Source of the DNA: Candidatus Pelethosoma merdigallinarum
GTDB lineage: Bacteria; Bacillota_I; Bacilli_A; RF39; UBA660
NCBI GenBank assembly: GCA_018716065.1
Contig: DVKJ01000021.1
Span: 1-52,819, forward strand
Length of the DNA: 52,819 nucleotides
Reading direction: 5' to 3'
This document shows positions 8,254 through 18,234 of the stretch, one piece after another. Positions within the stretch are counted from its first letter, which is position 1. Each line of letters starts with the position of its first letter. Below the pieces are notes generated by a model, which worked only from the letters and a program-made list of their open reading frames with translations, was not told where the DNA came from and made no database searches. The position numbers and the translations under genes were made by a program.

Positions 8254-9324
8254 ACCACCTTAAAAGCTCAAGTGGTTAATGAACATCAAATTGATCTTAG
8301 TGTGGATATGAAAAAACCAGGCTCTATGGGAGTATATGAGATTAGTGTTGAAAACACAGGTAAACTAGATGGATATATTACCGATATAACTGGTCTTGAC
8401 GAGGCAAACGCTGAAGACCCAACGGATATCCAATTTATGTTACTAAACTTCAAAGAGAACCAAAAGATCAGAGTAGGAGAAGTCAAGAAATTTGTACTTA
8501 TTGTATCTTGGAGTGAAGAGGCAACTACAATCCCAGATACGAGTAAAAACTTAACTCTTGACTTAACCGTTACACAATATTCCGAACAACAACAAGATCG
8601 ACCAGATATACCAGAAGCTAGTGGTAAAACAGAATACGCTATAGGAGATGAAGTTTATTTTGATCCAGTCAAAGGACAAAGATGTTATAGTGACGAAGCA
8701 TGGGGCCTAGATGATAAATCAAGAACTTGTTATAAATGGAATGTTATTAAAGCAAGTGACTCTAGTAGTGACACGGTAGAGTTACTACTAGATCATGATC
8801 TTCCTGGAGATACTGCATGGATCAGTTTAGAAGATTATAAAGCTGCAGGAGGAACTGCCGAAGAATATGGAGAATCTGGAAATAACAAATATGGACCTAT
8901 TACCGCTCTTAAACACTTAAAACAAGCTACAGATAGTTGGAATGGAGTTGTAACTTTAACTTCTGCGGATAATGTAACTAGAGAAAACGGAAGTGGAGGA
9001 AACTATACCATTAACTATGAAGGGTATAAAGCGAGACTAATTAGTGGACAAGAACTAGCTGATATTGTAGGTGAACCAGAAATAGGGTTTTTCGATGTAC
9101 CAACATGGCTTTATAGTAATATGGCAATAAGTGCAGATGTGAGTGATATGTCAGATATTGACATCTATGAACATTTGGTTTACTGGACAGATTCTGCTCA
9201 CCCTCCGGGTCCGCGCTACGCGTGGAGCGTGTCCTATGGTGGCTTCGTGGACCACAACTTAGTGTCGGGTGCGTATGGCGGCGGTGTTCGCCCAGTCGTA
9301 AAGATATTGAAATCTAATTTATAA
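8254..9324 (+). pseudogene. N-terminally truncated copy of a surface protein with C-type-lectin-like C-terminus (putative DGR target); ORF open from GTG 8272
   Basis: Nearly identical to the gene at 52170 from codon 'ACC ACY TTA AAA GCT CA' onward, lacking ~84 N-terminal residues, RBS and signal/TM segment; C-terminus ...AWSVSYGGFVDHNLVSGAYGGGVRPVVKI. Confidence 0.65.
9199..9300 (+). other. Putative DGR variable region (VR)
   Basis: Hand count ~65% GC and ~12% A in an AT-rich gene; encodes HPPGPRYAWSVSYGGFVDHNLVSGAYGGGVRPVV, pattern of A-substituted AAC/AAT codons before a GVRPV motif. Confidence 0.6.
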
Positions 9325-9337
9325 ATTATTTATATTA

Positions 9338-9369
9338 AATCGGAATACTTTCTGTATTCTGATTTTTTT
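9338..9369 (+). terminator. Intrinsic terminator
   Basis: AAATCGGAATAC...GTATTCTGATTTTTTT. Confidence 0.7.
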
Positions 9370-9445
9370 CTTTTTATTTGGGGTGGTACTGTTTACGAAT
9401 TTTGTAAAGTCGTGTTATAATGAAATTGATAAGGAGATGAACAGA

Positions 9446-9739
9446 ATGGATAAACTAACTAGAGAAGAAGTATTACATGTTGCTCGTTTGGCTCGTATTC
9501 AAGTGAGTGATGAAGAAATAGAAAAGTATCAAATTACATTAAAACAATTATTAGATGATGTTGATAAAATAAAAGAGATGGATTCTTTAGATACAAAGGA
9601 ACTTGTAACTCCAGTATCAGAAGAAAGTAGTCTTCGTGAAGATGAAGTAGGTGAGATGATTCCTTTTTCTGAATTTAAAGGGAATGTGCCACATAGTGTG
9701 GGGAATTTTATAGAAGTGCCGGTGATGATTAATGAATAA
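9446..9739 (+). CDS. gatC: Asp-tRNA(Asn)/Glu-tRNA(Gln) amidotransferase subunit C
   Basis: MDKLTREEVLHVARLARI, followed by gatA and gatB; start refined to 9446 after AAGGAG. Confidence 0.93.
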   Translation: MDKLTREEVLHVARLARIQVSDEEIEKYQITLKQLLDDVDKIKEMDSLDTKELVTPVSEESSLREDEVGEMIPFSEFKGNVPHSVGNFIEVPVMINE

Positions 9740-11195
9740 TTATTTAGATTTAAGTATTGTCCAGTTACACCAATTACTCGTTAATAGAGAGATTACGCCA
9801 AAAGATTTATTGGATGAAGCTTTTGATAAAATTGAGAAGAGTGAACTGAATGCGTTTATTACGCTTGATAAAGAAGGTGCTTATCGTCGTGCGGAAGAGT
9901 TAGAAAAGAATAAAGAGTTGATGAATGAATCTTTATTATATGGTATTCCAATTGCGATTAAGGATAATATTAACACCAAAGGTGTTCGTACAACTTGTGC
10001 GTCTCATATGTTAGAAAACTTTGTTCCAATTGAAGATGCGTTTGTTATGGATAAAGTAAATGCGGCCGGATTAATTATGGTTGGAAAAGCCAATATGGAT
10101 GAATTTGCGATGGGATCTACTAGTCAGACGAGCTATTTTGGCGCACCTAAGAATCCATGGAATGTGACTCGTATTGCGGGTGGATCTAGTGGAGGAAGTG
10201 CGTCTAGTGTCGCAGGTGGTTTAGTTCCTTTTGCCCTTGGTAGTGATACGGGAGGATCAATTCGTCAACCATCTAGTTATTGTGGTTTAGTGGGAATGAA
10301 ACCAACTTATGGACGTATTTCTAGACGTGGTTTAATTGCCTTTGCGTCTAGTTTAGATCAAATTGGTCCTATGACGAGAAATGTATATGAAAATGCATTG
10401 TTATTAAATGCTTTAGTTGGTCATGATGAGTTGGATTTAACTTCTTCTAAAAGAGAAAAAGAAGATTTTACACGTTTGATTGGGAAAGATATTAAAGATT
10501 TAAAAGTGGCTGTGCCTCGTTATTTTATGAGTGATATTGTCGATTCTGAGATTAAAGAAAAAGTCACGGAAGTTATTAATCGTTTAAAAGAGCTAGGTGT
10601 TACAGTGGACTATATTGACATTGAACATTTGGAACATGCGGTTACGCTTTATCAAATTATTGCGATGGGAGAAGCGAGTAGTAATTTAGCGCGTTTTGAT
10701 GGGGTTCGTTTTGGTTATTCTTGTGAAAATCCAACTTCTGTAGATGATTTATATGAACGTAGTCGTGCGGAAGGTTTTGGTGCCGAAGTAAAACGTCGTA
10801 TTATGGTTGGTAGTTACTTACTAAGTGGAGATTATGCGAAAGAATATTATTCGAAAGCGTTACAAATCCGTGCCCAAATGAAAAAGAGTTTTGATGAAGC
10901 ATTTGAAAAGTATGATTTGATTATTGGACCAACCACAACGACTTGTGCTTATCCATTAGGAGAGGGAGTCGATGATCCAAGAAAGACGTTCTTAGATGAT
11001 GTCTTAGTTATTCCAGTAAATATGGCAGGTCTTCCTGGAATGAATGTACCGATTGGATTTAATCAGGAACACATGCCCATTGGTTTACACATTATTGGTT
11101 CTCGTTTTGAAGAAGCGAAAATGTATCAATTTGCCGCTTATATTGAAAAAATGTTAGATTTAAATTTAAAGGTAGAGGAGGTAAGCCATGAATAA
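9732..11195 (+). CDS. gatA: Asp/Glu-tRNA amidotransferase subunit A
   Basis: Amidase signature [37 protein letters not shown]. Confidence 0.98.
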   Translation: MNNYLDLSIVQLHQLLVNREITPKDLLDEAFDKIEKSELNAFITLDKEGAYRRAEELEKNKELMNESLLYGIPIAIKDNINTKGVRTTCASHMLENFVPIEDAFVMDKVNAAGLIMVGKANMDEFAMGSTSQTSYFGAPKNPWNVTRIAGGSSGGSASSVAGGLVPFALGSDTGGSIRQPSSYCGLVGMKPTYGRISRRGLIAFASSLDQIGPMTRNVYENALLLNALVGHDELDLTSSKREKEDFTRLIGKDIKDLKVAVPRYFMSDIVDSEIKEKVTEVINRLKELGVTVDYIDIEHLEHAVTLYQIIAMGEASSNLARFDGVRFGYSCENPTSVDDLYERSRAEGFGAEVKRRIMVGSYLLSGDYAKEYYSKALQIRAQMKKSFDEAFEKYDLIIGPTTTTCAYPLGEGVDDPRKTFLDDVLVIPVNMAGLPGMNVPIGFNQEHMPIGLHIIGSRFEEAKMYQFAAYIEKMLDLNLKVEEVSHE

Positions 11196-12612
11196 TTATC
11201 AAAAGACGATTGGAATTGAAGTTCATTGTGAATTAAAAACGAAAACAAAAATGTTTTCCGATACCTTAAATAGTTATGAAGGAAGCGAAAATAGTCATAT
11301 TAATGGGATTGATCTTGCTTATCCTGGTTCCTTACCTTTAGTGAATTTAGGTGCAGTTAAACTTGCTTGTAAAGCGGCTTTACTCCTTCATTGTACAATC
11401 AATAAAACGATGAGTTTTGATCGTAAGAATTATTTTTATCCTGATTTACCTAAAGGTTATCAAATTACTCAAGCTCGTACACCAATTGGTGTCAATGGAT
11501 ATGTAATGATTGAAGTAGAGGGTACTTTAAAAAAGATTCGTATTCACGATATTCATATGGAAGAGGATACTGCTAAAAGTATTCACCAAGTGGATAAAAG
11601 TTATTTAGATTTTAATCGTAGTGGGGTTCCTTTAATTGAAATTGTTACAGAACCTGATATGCATACCGAAGAAGAAGCTATGGCTTATTTAAATAAATTA
11701 CGTGAGTTATTTGTATATGCCGATATTTCTGATTGTAAAATGGAAGAAGGAAGTATGCGATGTGATGTGAATGTTTCTGTTTCTAAAAATGATTCTTTAG
11801 GGGTTCGTACGGAAACAAAAAACATTGGTTCCATTTCTAGTGTTGGAAAAGCCATTAAAGCAGAATCTATTCGTCAGATTGAGGTTTTAGAGAATGGTGG
11901 AAAGATTGTCGAAGAAACGCGACGTTTTGATGAAAAAGATGAAAGAACAATCTTAATGCGTGTAAAAGAAACTGGAAATGATTATCGTTATTTTCCAGAA
12001 CCTAATATTCCAGAATTTACTTTAACGGATGAAGAAATTGAAGAAGTAAGATTAACCATTCCTAAAATGCCAGATGAATTACGTGAAGAGTATCGTTCTT
12101 TACAAGTAAATGAAAATAATATTAAAACATTAATTCAACATCGTGATTTATGTTCTTTCTTTGAAGAAGTGAAAGAGTATGATCCTGTGATGACTTCTAA
12201 TTTATTAACAGGAGATGTACTTATGTACTTAAATAAAAATAATTTAAGTTTCAAAGACATAAAATTAACTAAGGAGAACATGAAAGACATTGTTGCCAAA
12301 GTACAGAAACAAGAACTTTCTAGTAAACAAGTAAAACAACTTCTTCCAATATTAATGGAAAAAGGTGGCGATGTTAGTACCTTAATGAATGAACTAGGTA
12401 TGGTTCAAATTAGTGATGATCAAGTCCTACAACAATTAGTGGATCAAGTGATTCAAGAAAATCCAAGTAGTGTGGAAGATTTTAAAAATGGTAAAGATCG
12501 TGCGGTTAAATATTTGATGGGACAGATTATGAAAGCTTCTAAAGGTCAGGCAAATCCAGTAAGTGTCAATAGACTATTACTTGACACTTTAAAACGTACG
12601 AATTTGAATTAA
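11188..12612 (+). CDS. gatB: Asp/Glu-tRNA amidotransferase subunit B
   Basis: IGIEVHCELKTKTKMF, DFNRSGVPLIEIVTEPD. Confidence 0.98.
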   Translation: MNNYQKTIGIEVHCELKTKTKMFSDTLNSYEGSENSHINGIDLAYPGSLPLVNLGAVKLACKAALLLHCTINKTMSFDRKNYFYPDLPKGYQITQARTPIGVNGYVMIEVEGTLKKIRIHDIHMEEDTAKSIHQVDKSYLDFNRSGVPLIEIVTEPDMHTEEEAMAYLNKLRELFVYADISDCKMEEGSMRCDVNVSVSKNDSLGVRTETKNIGSISSVGKAIKAESIRQIEVLENGGKIVEETRRFDEKDERTILMRVKETGNDYRYFPEPNIPEFTLTDEEIEEVRLTIPKMPDELREEYRSLQVNENNIKTLIQHRDLCSFFEEVKEYDPVMTSNLLTGDVLMYLNKNNLSFKDIKLTKENMKDIVAKVQKQELSSKQVKQLLPILMEKGGDVSTLMNELGMVQISDDQVLQQLVDQVIQENPSSVEDFKNGKDRAVKYLMGQIMKASKGQANPVSVNRLLLDTLKRTNLN

Positions 12613-12656
12613 TTAAAAATGTATAGTATAATTGAATACATTGGGGTGAGTGTTAG

Positions 12657-13109
12657 ATGAAAAAGTTGAATAAAAAACAAAAAAGAATGATTTTAATTGG
12701 TGTGATTGTCGTTCTTGTTATTTTAGTGGCCTTATTTGTGAAGTCATTATTCTTTGTAAAACAAGATCGTGTTTATGGAGATCGTTTAGATGGAATCAAA
12801 GAAGTTCAAGTATCGGATGATGAATTAACCGATCTGGGTAGTGTCTTTAAAGATGTAGCTGGAGTAACAAAAACAGATGCCCGTGAAAACGGAAAAATTA
12901 TTAATGTTTTAATCGATGTAGATGAAACAACAGATTTTAATCAATTAAAAGAAGCAAGTAAAAAAGTACCAGAACAATTGGATAAAGATCAACGAGAATT
13001 TTATGATATTCAAATATTCTTCTTTGGTAGTGGAGAGACCTATCCTGTAATTGGATATCTTCACAAAGGAGATCAAGAATTTGTTTGGTCTAACAATGTG
13101 AATGGTTAA
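12657..13109 (+). CDS. Hypothetical membrane-anchored protein
   Basis: Single N-terminal TM helix; RBS-like ggggtgag. Confidence 0.75.
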   Translation: MKKLNKKQKRMILIGVIVVLVILVALFVKSLFFVKQDRVYGDRLDGIKEVQVSDDELTDLGSVFKDVAGVTKTDARENGKIINVLIDVDETTDFNQLKEASKKVPEQLDKDQREFYDIQIFFFGSGETYPVIGYLHKGDQEFVWSNNVNG

Positions 13110-13120
13110 GGTGGTTTAGC

Positions 13121-15157
13121 ATGAAAAAAAGAGCAATTTTATTAGGTGTTATTTGTTTGTTGTTGTTTACGGGAATCGTAGGTGGAACTGCTTATATTCT
13201 TCGTGGACAAGATGAAAACAAATTAACCATACAAGAAAAAGAATGGATACAACAGAATAAAAATCTATTACAAGATTTTTCGATTGTTGATAATGTTCCT
13301 ATTTTTAGTGATTCTGGAACTGGTGTTGTATTTGATTTCTTGGCTTCTTTAGAAGAGAATACAGAACTAGATTTTAATGAATTATCTTATTCTTATGGGA
13401 ATAATCCAACGAGTGAGTATGCATTTCAAATTGTAAATAAAAAAGGAAAGAATGATATTTTACTTTATCGTGATAACTTTGTATTAGTAACGAAAGATAA
13501 AATGAGTTATAACACCACTGCTGATATTACGAATATACGTATTGGTGTATTAGATGATCATTTGGAAGATGTAGAAAAATATTTAACTGGTTCTACGAAC
13601 GTTACTTATATACCAGTTGAAAATGAAAATGACTTATTAACATTTTCAAATCTCGATGCGATTGTTTTACCAAAAACAATTTATATGGAACAATTAGCGG
13701 GTGACGATAAATTAAATATTGCCTATAGTATTACAGAAATGACAGAAGATTACGTTATTCATTTAGGAGAAAATAAAATATTAAATTCTATTTTAACAAA
13801 ATATTATCAAAAATGGGAAAGTGAAAGCTTTGATACTTCTTTCAAAGAAAATTTCTCAGAAGATTATTTTGAATTTAGTGGTGTAACAGAAAAAGATAAA
13901 GCAAATTTTCATGGTAAACGATATGCATATGGATTTGTTGACAACTTACCATTTGATACCATTGTTAATCAAGAATTTGTAGGAATTAATACTTCTTTCT
14001 TAAAATCATTCGCAGGACTTGCAGGTATTGAAATTAGTTTTGAAGAGTATCAAAATATCGATGAATTAGTAAACGCAATTAATAATAAGAAAATTGACTT
14101 TTTCTTTGATAATGGGAAAACAGCGAAGTATGATGTAGATACTTATACCACAACTTCTCATATTAATGAACAAATTGTTGTATTATCAAGTAATGAAAAC
14201 GATGTAACAGTAAATACGTTAGCGTCATTAAGTGGAAAGACAGTTAGAGTTGTAAAATCAAGTTTAATTTCTGAAATCTTGACTAAAAATGGCACAAAAG
14301 TAGAAGAGTCTGACACCATTGCGGATCTTATTAAAGAAAAAAATAAAGATGATATTCTCGTTATGGATTTAGAAAATTATACTTATTATCAATCTAAATT
14401 AAAAGGATTTAAGATCGATTATCAATTTACTTTAGGAGAACCATATAAATTCATTGCGAATGACAGTAAAGAAAATAAAGTATTTAATCGTTTCTTTGAT
14501 TTTTATCTAAGTTATGCGAACCAAACAGAAGTCATTAATGATGCACATGCAGAATTAGATAAAGTCTTATCAACACCATCTCTTGCTAAAATTATTATTC
14601 TAACGATTAGTGCGTTGATTGTTTTATTCTTCTCTATATTTGGTATTTATCAATTAACGAGAAAAGAGAAAAAACAAAAAACGATTGTTGTAAAAGGCGA
14701 TAAGATTAAATATATCGATATGTTAACATCATTAAAAAATCGTAATTATTTAAATGATCATATGGAAGCTTGGGATGAAAGTGATGTTTATCCACAAACC
14801 ATTGTGATTGTCGATTTAAATAATATCAATTATATTAATGATAATTATGGTCATCAAGCAGGTGACGAAGTAATTAAACAAGCAGCTAGTATTTTAATTA
14901 AAACGCAAATGAATAATAGTGAGATTATTCGTACGAATGGAAATGAGTTCTTAATTTACTTAGTTGGATATACAGAAAAACAAATTATTACTTATATTCG
15001 TAAACTTCATAAAGAGTTTAAAGAACTAGAACATGGTTTTGGTGTTGCTAGTGGATATAGTATGATCATGAATGCAATTAAAACGATTGATGATGCGATT
15101 AATGAAGCAACATCCGATATGAAATCGAATAAAGAAGAAATAAAGAGTCAAGAATAA
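13121..15157 (+). CDS. Membrane protein with periplasmic-binding-type sensor region and degenerate GGDEF domain
   Basis: LTSLKNRNYLNDHM...VDLNNINYINDNYGHQAGDEVI...IIRTNGNEFLIYL; NGNEF replaces GGDEF. Confidence 0.8.
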   Translation: MKKRAILLGVICLLLFTGIVGGTAYILRGQDENKLTIQEKEWIQQNKNLLQDFSIVDNVPIFSDSGTGVVFDFLASLEENTELDFNELSYSYGNNPTSEYAFQIVNKKGKNDILLYRDNFVLVTKDKMSYNTTADITNIRIGVLDDHLEDVEKYLTGSTNVTYIPVENENDLLTFSNLDAIVLPKTIYMEQLAGDDKLNIAYSITEMTEDYVIHLGENKILNSILTKYYQKWESESFDTSFKENFSEDYFEFSGVTEKDKANFHGKRYAYGFVDNLPFDTIVNQEFVGINTSFLKSFAGLAGIEISFEEYQNIDELVNAINNKKIDFFFDNGKTAKYDVDTYTTTSHINEQIVVLSSNENDVTVNTLASLSGKTVRVVKSSLISEILTKNGTKVEESDTIADLIKEKNKDDILVMDLENYTYYQSKLKGFKIDYQFTLGEPYKFIANDSKENKVFNRFFDFYLSYANQTEVINDAHAELDKVLSTPSLAKIIILTISALIVLFFSIFGIYQLTRKEKKQKTIVVKGDKIKYIDMLTSLKNRNYLNDHMEAWDESDVYPQTIVIVDLNNINYINDNYGHQAGDEVIKQAASILIKTQMNNSEIIRTNGNEFLIYLVGYTEKQIITYIRKLHKEFKELEHGFGVASGYSMIMNAIKTIDDAINEATSDMKSNKEEIKSQE

Positions 15158-15227
15158 TTGATTCTTTTTTCTTGAATTTTTGATTAATTTATACTAAAAT
15201 GGAGATAATAGGAGTAAGGTGTTAAAC

Positions 15228-16058
15228 ATGGAACAAGTAAAAAAGTGGTTACATTCACTATTTCAAATTATTCAAGTACCTGAAATGAAAATTTTACCAG
15301 GACATATTGCTTTCTTTTTAGTTTTATCCATTATTCCGATTATTACATTAATTGGTTTCATCGCTTCTTTTTTTTCTATTTCCATTGAGTCTTTAATACA
15401 AGTCGCAACCAATATTGTTCCCGAAGAAATCATGGATTTATTGATGCCTTTTGTAACCGGTAAAGGGATGGATATGAACATCGGTTTATTTATGGTTATT
15501 GGATTTGTATTAGCTTCTAATGGACCTCATGCGATTATTGTTGCTTGTGATACGTTATACGATGAAAAAGATAAAAATTATTTACATACTAGAGTGAAAG
15601 CCTTTGTACTTACCATTTTATTGATGTTACTGTTTTTCTTCTGTTTAGTAGTCCTTGCTTTTGGTAATAGTATTTTGAATATGATTTTACAAATGGATTT
15701 TTTATCTCATATTCATACTCAATTATATTGGGCTTTCTTATTTATCAAGTATCCATTTGCCTTTATTTTAATTTATTGGATAATTAAAATGCTTTATACA
15801 ATGGCTCCTTCTAAAAAAATACCTAGTAAATCCGTAACCAAAGGAGCGTTATTTACTACGATTATGTGGTTAATTGTAACTTCTATTTTTTCTTTCTACA
15901 TTAGTCATTTTGGAAGTTATGATTTATTTTATGGCGGCTTATCTAGTATTATTGTCATGATGATTTGGGTATATATTTTGTCTTATGTCTTAGTCATTGG
16001 AATTGCGATTAATCGTAATAATTATCACCAATTGGAAGATACTTCCACGAATAATTAA
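15228..16058 (+). CDS. YihY/virulence factor BrkB family membrane protein
   Basis: Multi-TM protein, GGLSSIIVMMIWVYILSYVLVIGIAIN; likely ATG at 15228. Confidence 0.85.
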   Translation: MEQVKKWLHSLFQIIQVPEMKILPGHIAFFLVLSIIPIITLIGFIASFFSISIESLIQVATNIVPEEIMDLLMPFVTGKGMDMNIGLFMVIGFVLASNGPHAIIVACDTLYDEKDKNYLHTRVKAFVLTILLMLLFFFCLVVLAFGNSILNMILQMDFLSHIHTQLYWAFLFIKYPFAFILIYWIIKMLYTMAPSKKIPSKSVTKGALFTTIMWLIVTSIFSFYISHFGSYDLFYGGLSSIIVMMIWVYILSYVLVIGIAINRNNYHQLEDTSTNN

Positions 16059-16082
16059 CGGTTATTCGAACATAGTAAAAAT

Positions 16083-16206
16083 AGCTTATAGCTGATTACC
16101 CTATAAGTGAGTGCAGACTACAGCTAGTACCGAGGTAGTTTAACTGTGAACTAATAAGTATTAATTTAGGTAATTTGTCTCTAGATGACTTTTAGTCATC
16201 TTTTTA
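16083..16206 (+). ncRNA. Candidate structured RNA (pseudoknot) with intrinsic terminator; unassigned
   Basis: CTTATAG/CTATAAG hairpin whose loop (GATTACC) is complementary to downstream GGTAATT; ACTAC/GTAGT stem; terminator AGATGAC-TTTT-AGTCATCTTTTT. Confidence 0.4.
16189..16206 (+). terminator. Intrinsic terminator
   Basis: GATGACTTTTAGTCATCTTTTT. Confidence 0.75.
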
Positions 16207-16209
16207 AAT

Positions 16210-16238
16210 TTGACAAAAAAGAAGAAAAGTAGTATTCT
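16210..16238 (+). promoter_or_regulatory. Sigma-A-type promoter
   Basis: TTGACA-17 nt-TATTCT. Confidence 0.65.
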
Positions 16239-16265
16239 AAACGACGTCTCAAAGGGGGAATAGTT

Positions 16266-16925
16266 ATGAAAATGACACAAATTGAATTTTATAATGATAT
16301 TTTAATTACATTAGATGCGTTACTTACGGTGGATCATGCTAATCAAATCGTTCAAAATCATATGAAAGAAATAGAAGAAGAATTATCAAAAAACGCCAAA
16401 AAATATAATATCGATGTTCGTCAATTTTTAAAAGAACCAACAAGTACACGTATTTTATTAAATTGTCCACAAGTAAAAATGAATATTCCAAAAGAGTATC
16501 AACCTTATTTTGCTGGATTTAAAAAGGGTACTTTGAAATATCATTATGATCCTGTACAAGCAATGGTGATTAAGTCAGATGCGCTTGACCAAATGACAGA
16601 TCAAATAATTGACTTTAAAGAAAAATGTCCTGATATGAAAGTAAGAGACTTATTACGCGCCATTCAAGATGAAAAAGCAGTTCTTCAACTAATGAAGCAC
16701 GAGTGTGAATATATGTGTATAGAATGTATGGATGGTAAAGAAAAATATGTATTTGATCTTTATAGTAAACGACCTGAATTACCAAAGAAATCAAACCACA
16801 TTCGTTTAGTTGGAGAAGATTTAATCACAGATTTAAAAGAATATAATACACCAATGGAATATCAAACGATGAAAAAATATCAAAAAGCTTATCTTGAAAG
16901 ATCTAACCTACATTTGAAAAAATAA
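16266..16925 (+). CDS. Hypothetical protein (YlbF-like length and style, not assigned)
   Basis: Complete ORF preceded by AAAGGGGG. Confidence 0.75.
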   Translation: MKMTQIEFYNDILITLDALLTVDHANQIVQNHMKEIEEELSKNAKKYNIDVRQFLKEPTSTRILLNCPQVKMNIPKEYQPYFAGFKKGTLKYHYDPVQAMVIKSDALDQMTDQIIDFKEKCPDMKVRDLLRAIQDEKAVLQLMKHECEYMCIECMDGKEKYVFDLYSKRPELPKKSNHIRLVGEDLITDLKEYNTPMEYQTMKKYQKAYLERSNLHLKK

Positions 16926-16955
16926 AATCAAATGTTGTTTAAATAGTAAAAACAA

Positions 16956-16984
16956 TTGACACAAACACTATTTTATGTTATATT
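16956..16984 (+). promoter_or_regulatory. Sigma-A-type promoter for secE-nusG
   Basis: TTGACA-17 nt-TATATT. Confidence 0.7.
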
Positions 16985-17050
16985 ACAGATGAACACGAAA
17001 TGGTGTTTTTATTTTAGAAAAATGTACATAACATTAAAGTAGGTGAAAGT

Positions 17051-17230
17051 ATGAAAAAAATCGCACGTTTCTTTGTAAGTGTAAAAAAAGAAATGAAAAA
17101 AGTAAGATGGCCACGTAAAAAAGAGATGGCTACGTATTCTATCGCAACTCTATCTTTTATAATATTCTTTAGTGTATTCTTCGCACTAGGTGACTTTATT
17201 ATTGCTGCCGCGAAAACGTTGGTGAGATAA
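17051..17230 (+). CDS. secE: Preprotein translocase subunit SecE
   Basis: MKKIARFFVSVKKEMKKVRWPRKKEMATYSIATLSFIIFFSVFFALGDFIIAAAKTLVR; adjacent to nusG (too short for the ORF track). Confidence 0.93.
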   Translation: MKKIARFFVSVKKEMKKVRWPRKKEMATYSIATLSFIIFFSVFFALGDFIIAAAKTLVR

Positions 17231-17763
17231 TGCAAAAAGAATGGTATGTAGTAAATACTTATTCTGGTCACGAGAATAAAGTAAAAGAAAAGTTAGAGAT
17301 GCGTGCTAGTTCCATGGGAATGGAAGATTATATTTTCCGTGTAGTTGTTCCAGAACAAAAACAAGTAGAAGTAAAAGACGGAAAAGAAAAAGAAAAAGTT
17401 GTAAAAATGTTCCCTGGATATATTTTAGTAGAAATGGTTATGACGGATGAAGCTTGGTTTATTGTTCGTAATACACCAGGAGTAACGGGATTCATTGGTT
17501 CTAGTGGTAAAGGAGCAAAACCTTTCCCATTAACACCAGAAGAAGTGGATCACATCTTAGGAAGTATGGGAATGAGTCGTCTAGAATTAGGAAACGAATT
17601 AAAAGAAGACGACAAAGTAAAAGTAATTTCTGGACCATTCTCAGGAATGTTTGGTGTTGTTAAAGGAATGGATATGGAACATCAACAAGTAGAAGTTATT
17701 ATTGATTTATTTGGTCAAGAAACAACGGTTGAACTTGGAATTGCGGAGATCGAAAAAGCATAA
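17230..17763 (+). CDS. nusG: Transcription termination/antitermination protein NusG
   Basis: WYVVNTYSGHENKVKEKLE, FPGYILVEM, NTPGVTGFIGS, KOW motif. Confidence 0.98.
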   Translation: MQKEWYVVNTYSGHENKVKEKLEMRASSMGMEDYIFRVVVPEQKQVEVKDGKEKEKVVKMFPGYILVEMVMTDEAWFIVRNTPGVTGFIGSSGKGAKPFPLTPEEVDHILGSMGMSRLELGNELKEDDKVKVISGPFSGMFGVVKGMDMEHQQVEVIIDLFGQETTVELGIAEIEKA

Positions 17764-18173
17764 TGAGAAAAAGACAGCCAAGAGTCATACAGGGATTTTA
17801 TAATTATGAAGAAGGAAGAAAAGTTTCTGTTAGTAAAGAGGAATATAAAATACCATCTTCACTTAGAATAGCGCTTCAACGCTACGAGGAAGAAAATTTT
17901 GGTAAAAAAAAGATCGTAAAAGAAGAAGAGAAAACAGAAACAGAAGATATCGATCAACTCTTATCAAGACATAGAAATGAAAAATTCGAACTTCTGGACA
18001 AACAAGAAGAAGAATTAGAACGTTTTAAGGAAAAACAAGTAAAAGAATATGATGAACTTTTACTTCGTCATAAAAAAGAAAATCAAAAGTTTCTTGAAAG
18101 TCAAAAAACAGATGATAAAGATTATAAAAAGAAAGTAAAACTTCTGAAAAAGAGCGAAAGATGGTGGAAGTGA
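17763..18173 (+). CDS. Hypothetical coiled-coil protein
   Basis: Overlaps the nusG stop (taATGa); Lys/Glu-rich. Confidence 0.7.
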   Translation: MRKRQPRVIQGFYNYEEGRKVSVSKEEYKIPSSLRIALQRYEEENFGKKKIVKEEEKTETEDIDQLLSRHRNEKFELLDKQEEELERFKEKQVKEYDELLLRHKKENQKFLESQKTDDKDYKKKVKLLKKSERWWK

Positions 18174-18234
18174 AAACTTTCTTTTTTTGTATATAAATGT
18201 GTGGTATAATAAATTCATTCTTTGGAGGTGAATT

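Noticed and set aside
9371-9445. Upstream in-frame extension of gatC (ORF-track start 9383)
   Set aside because: Start at 9446 has a proper AAGGAG SD and begins with the conserved MDKLTREEV; the extension covers the promoter-like region.
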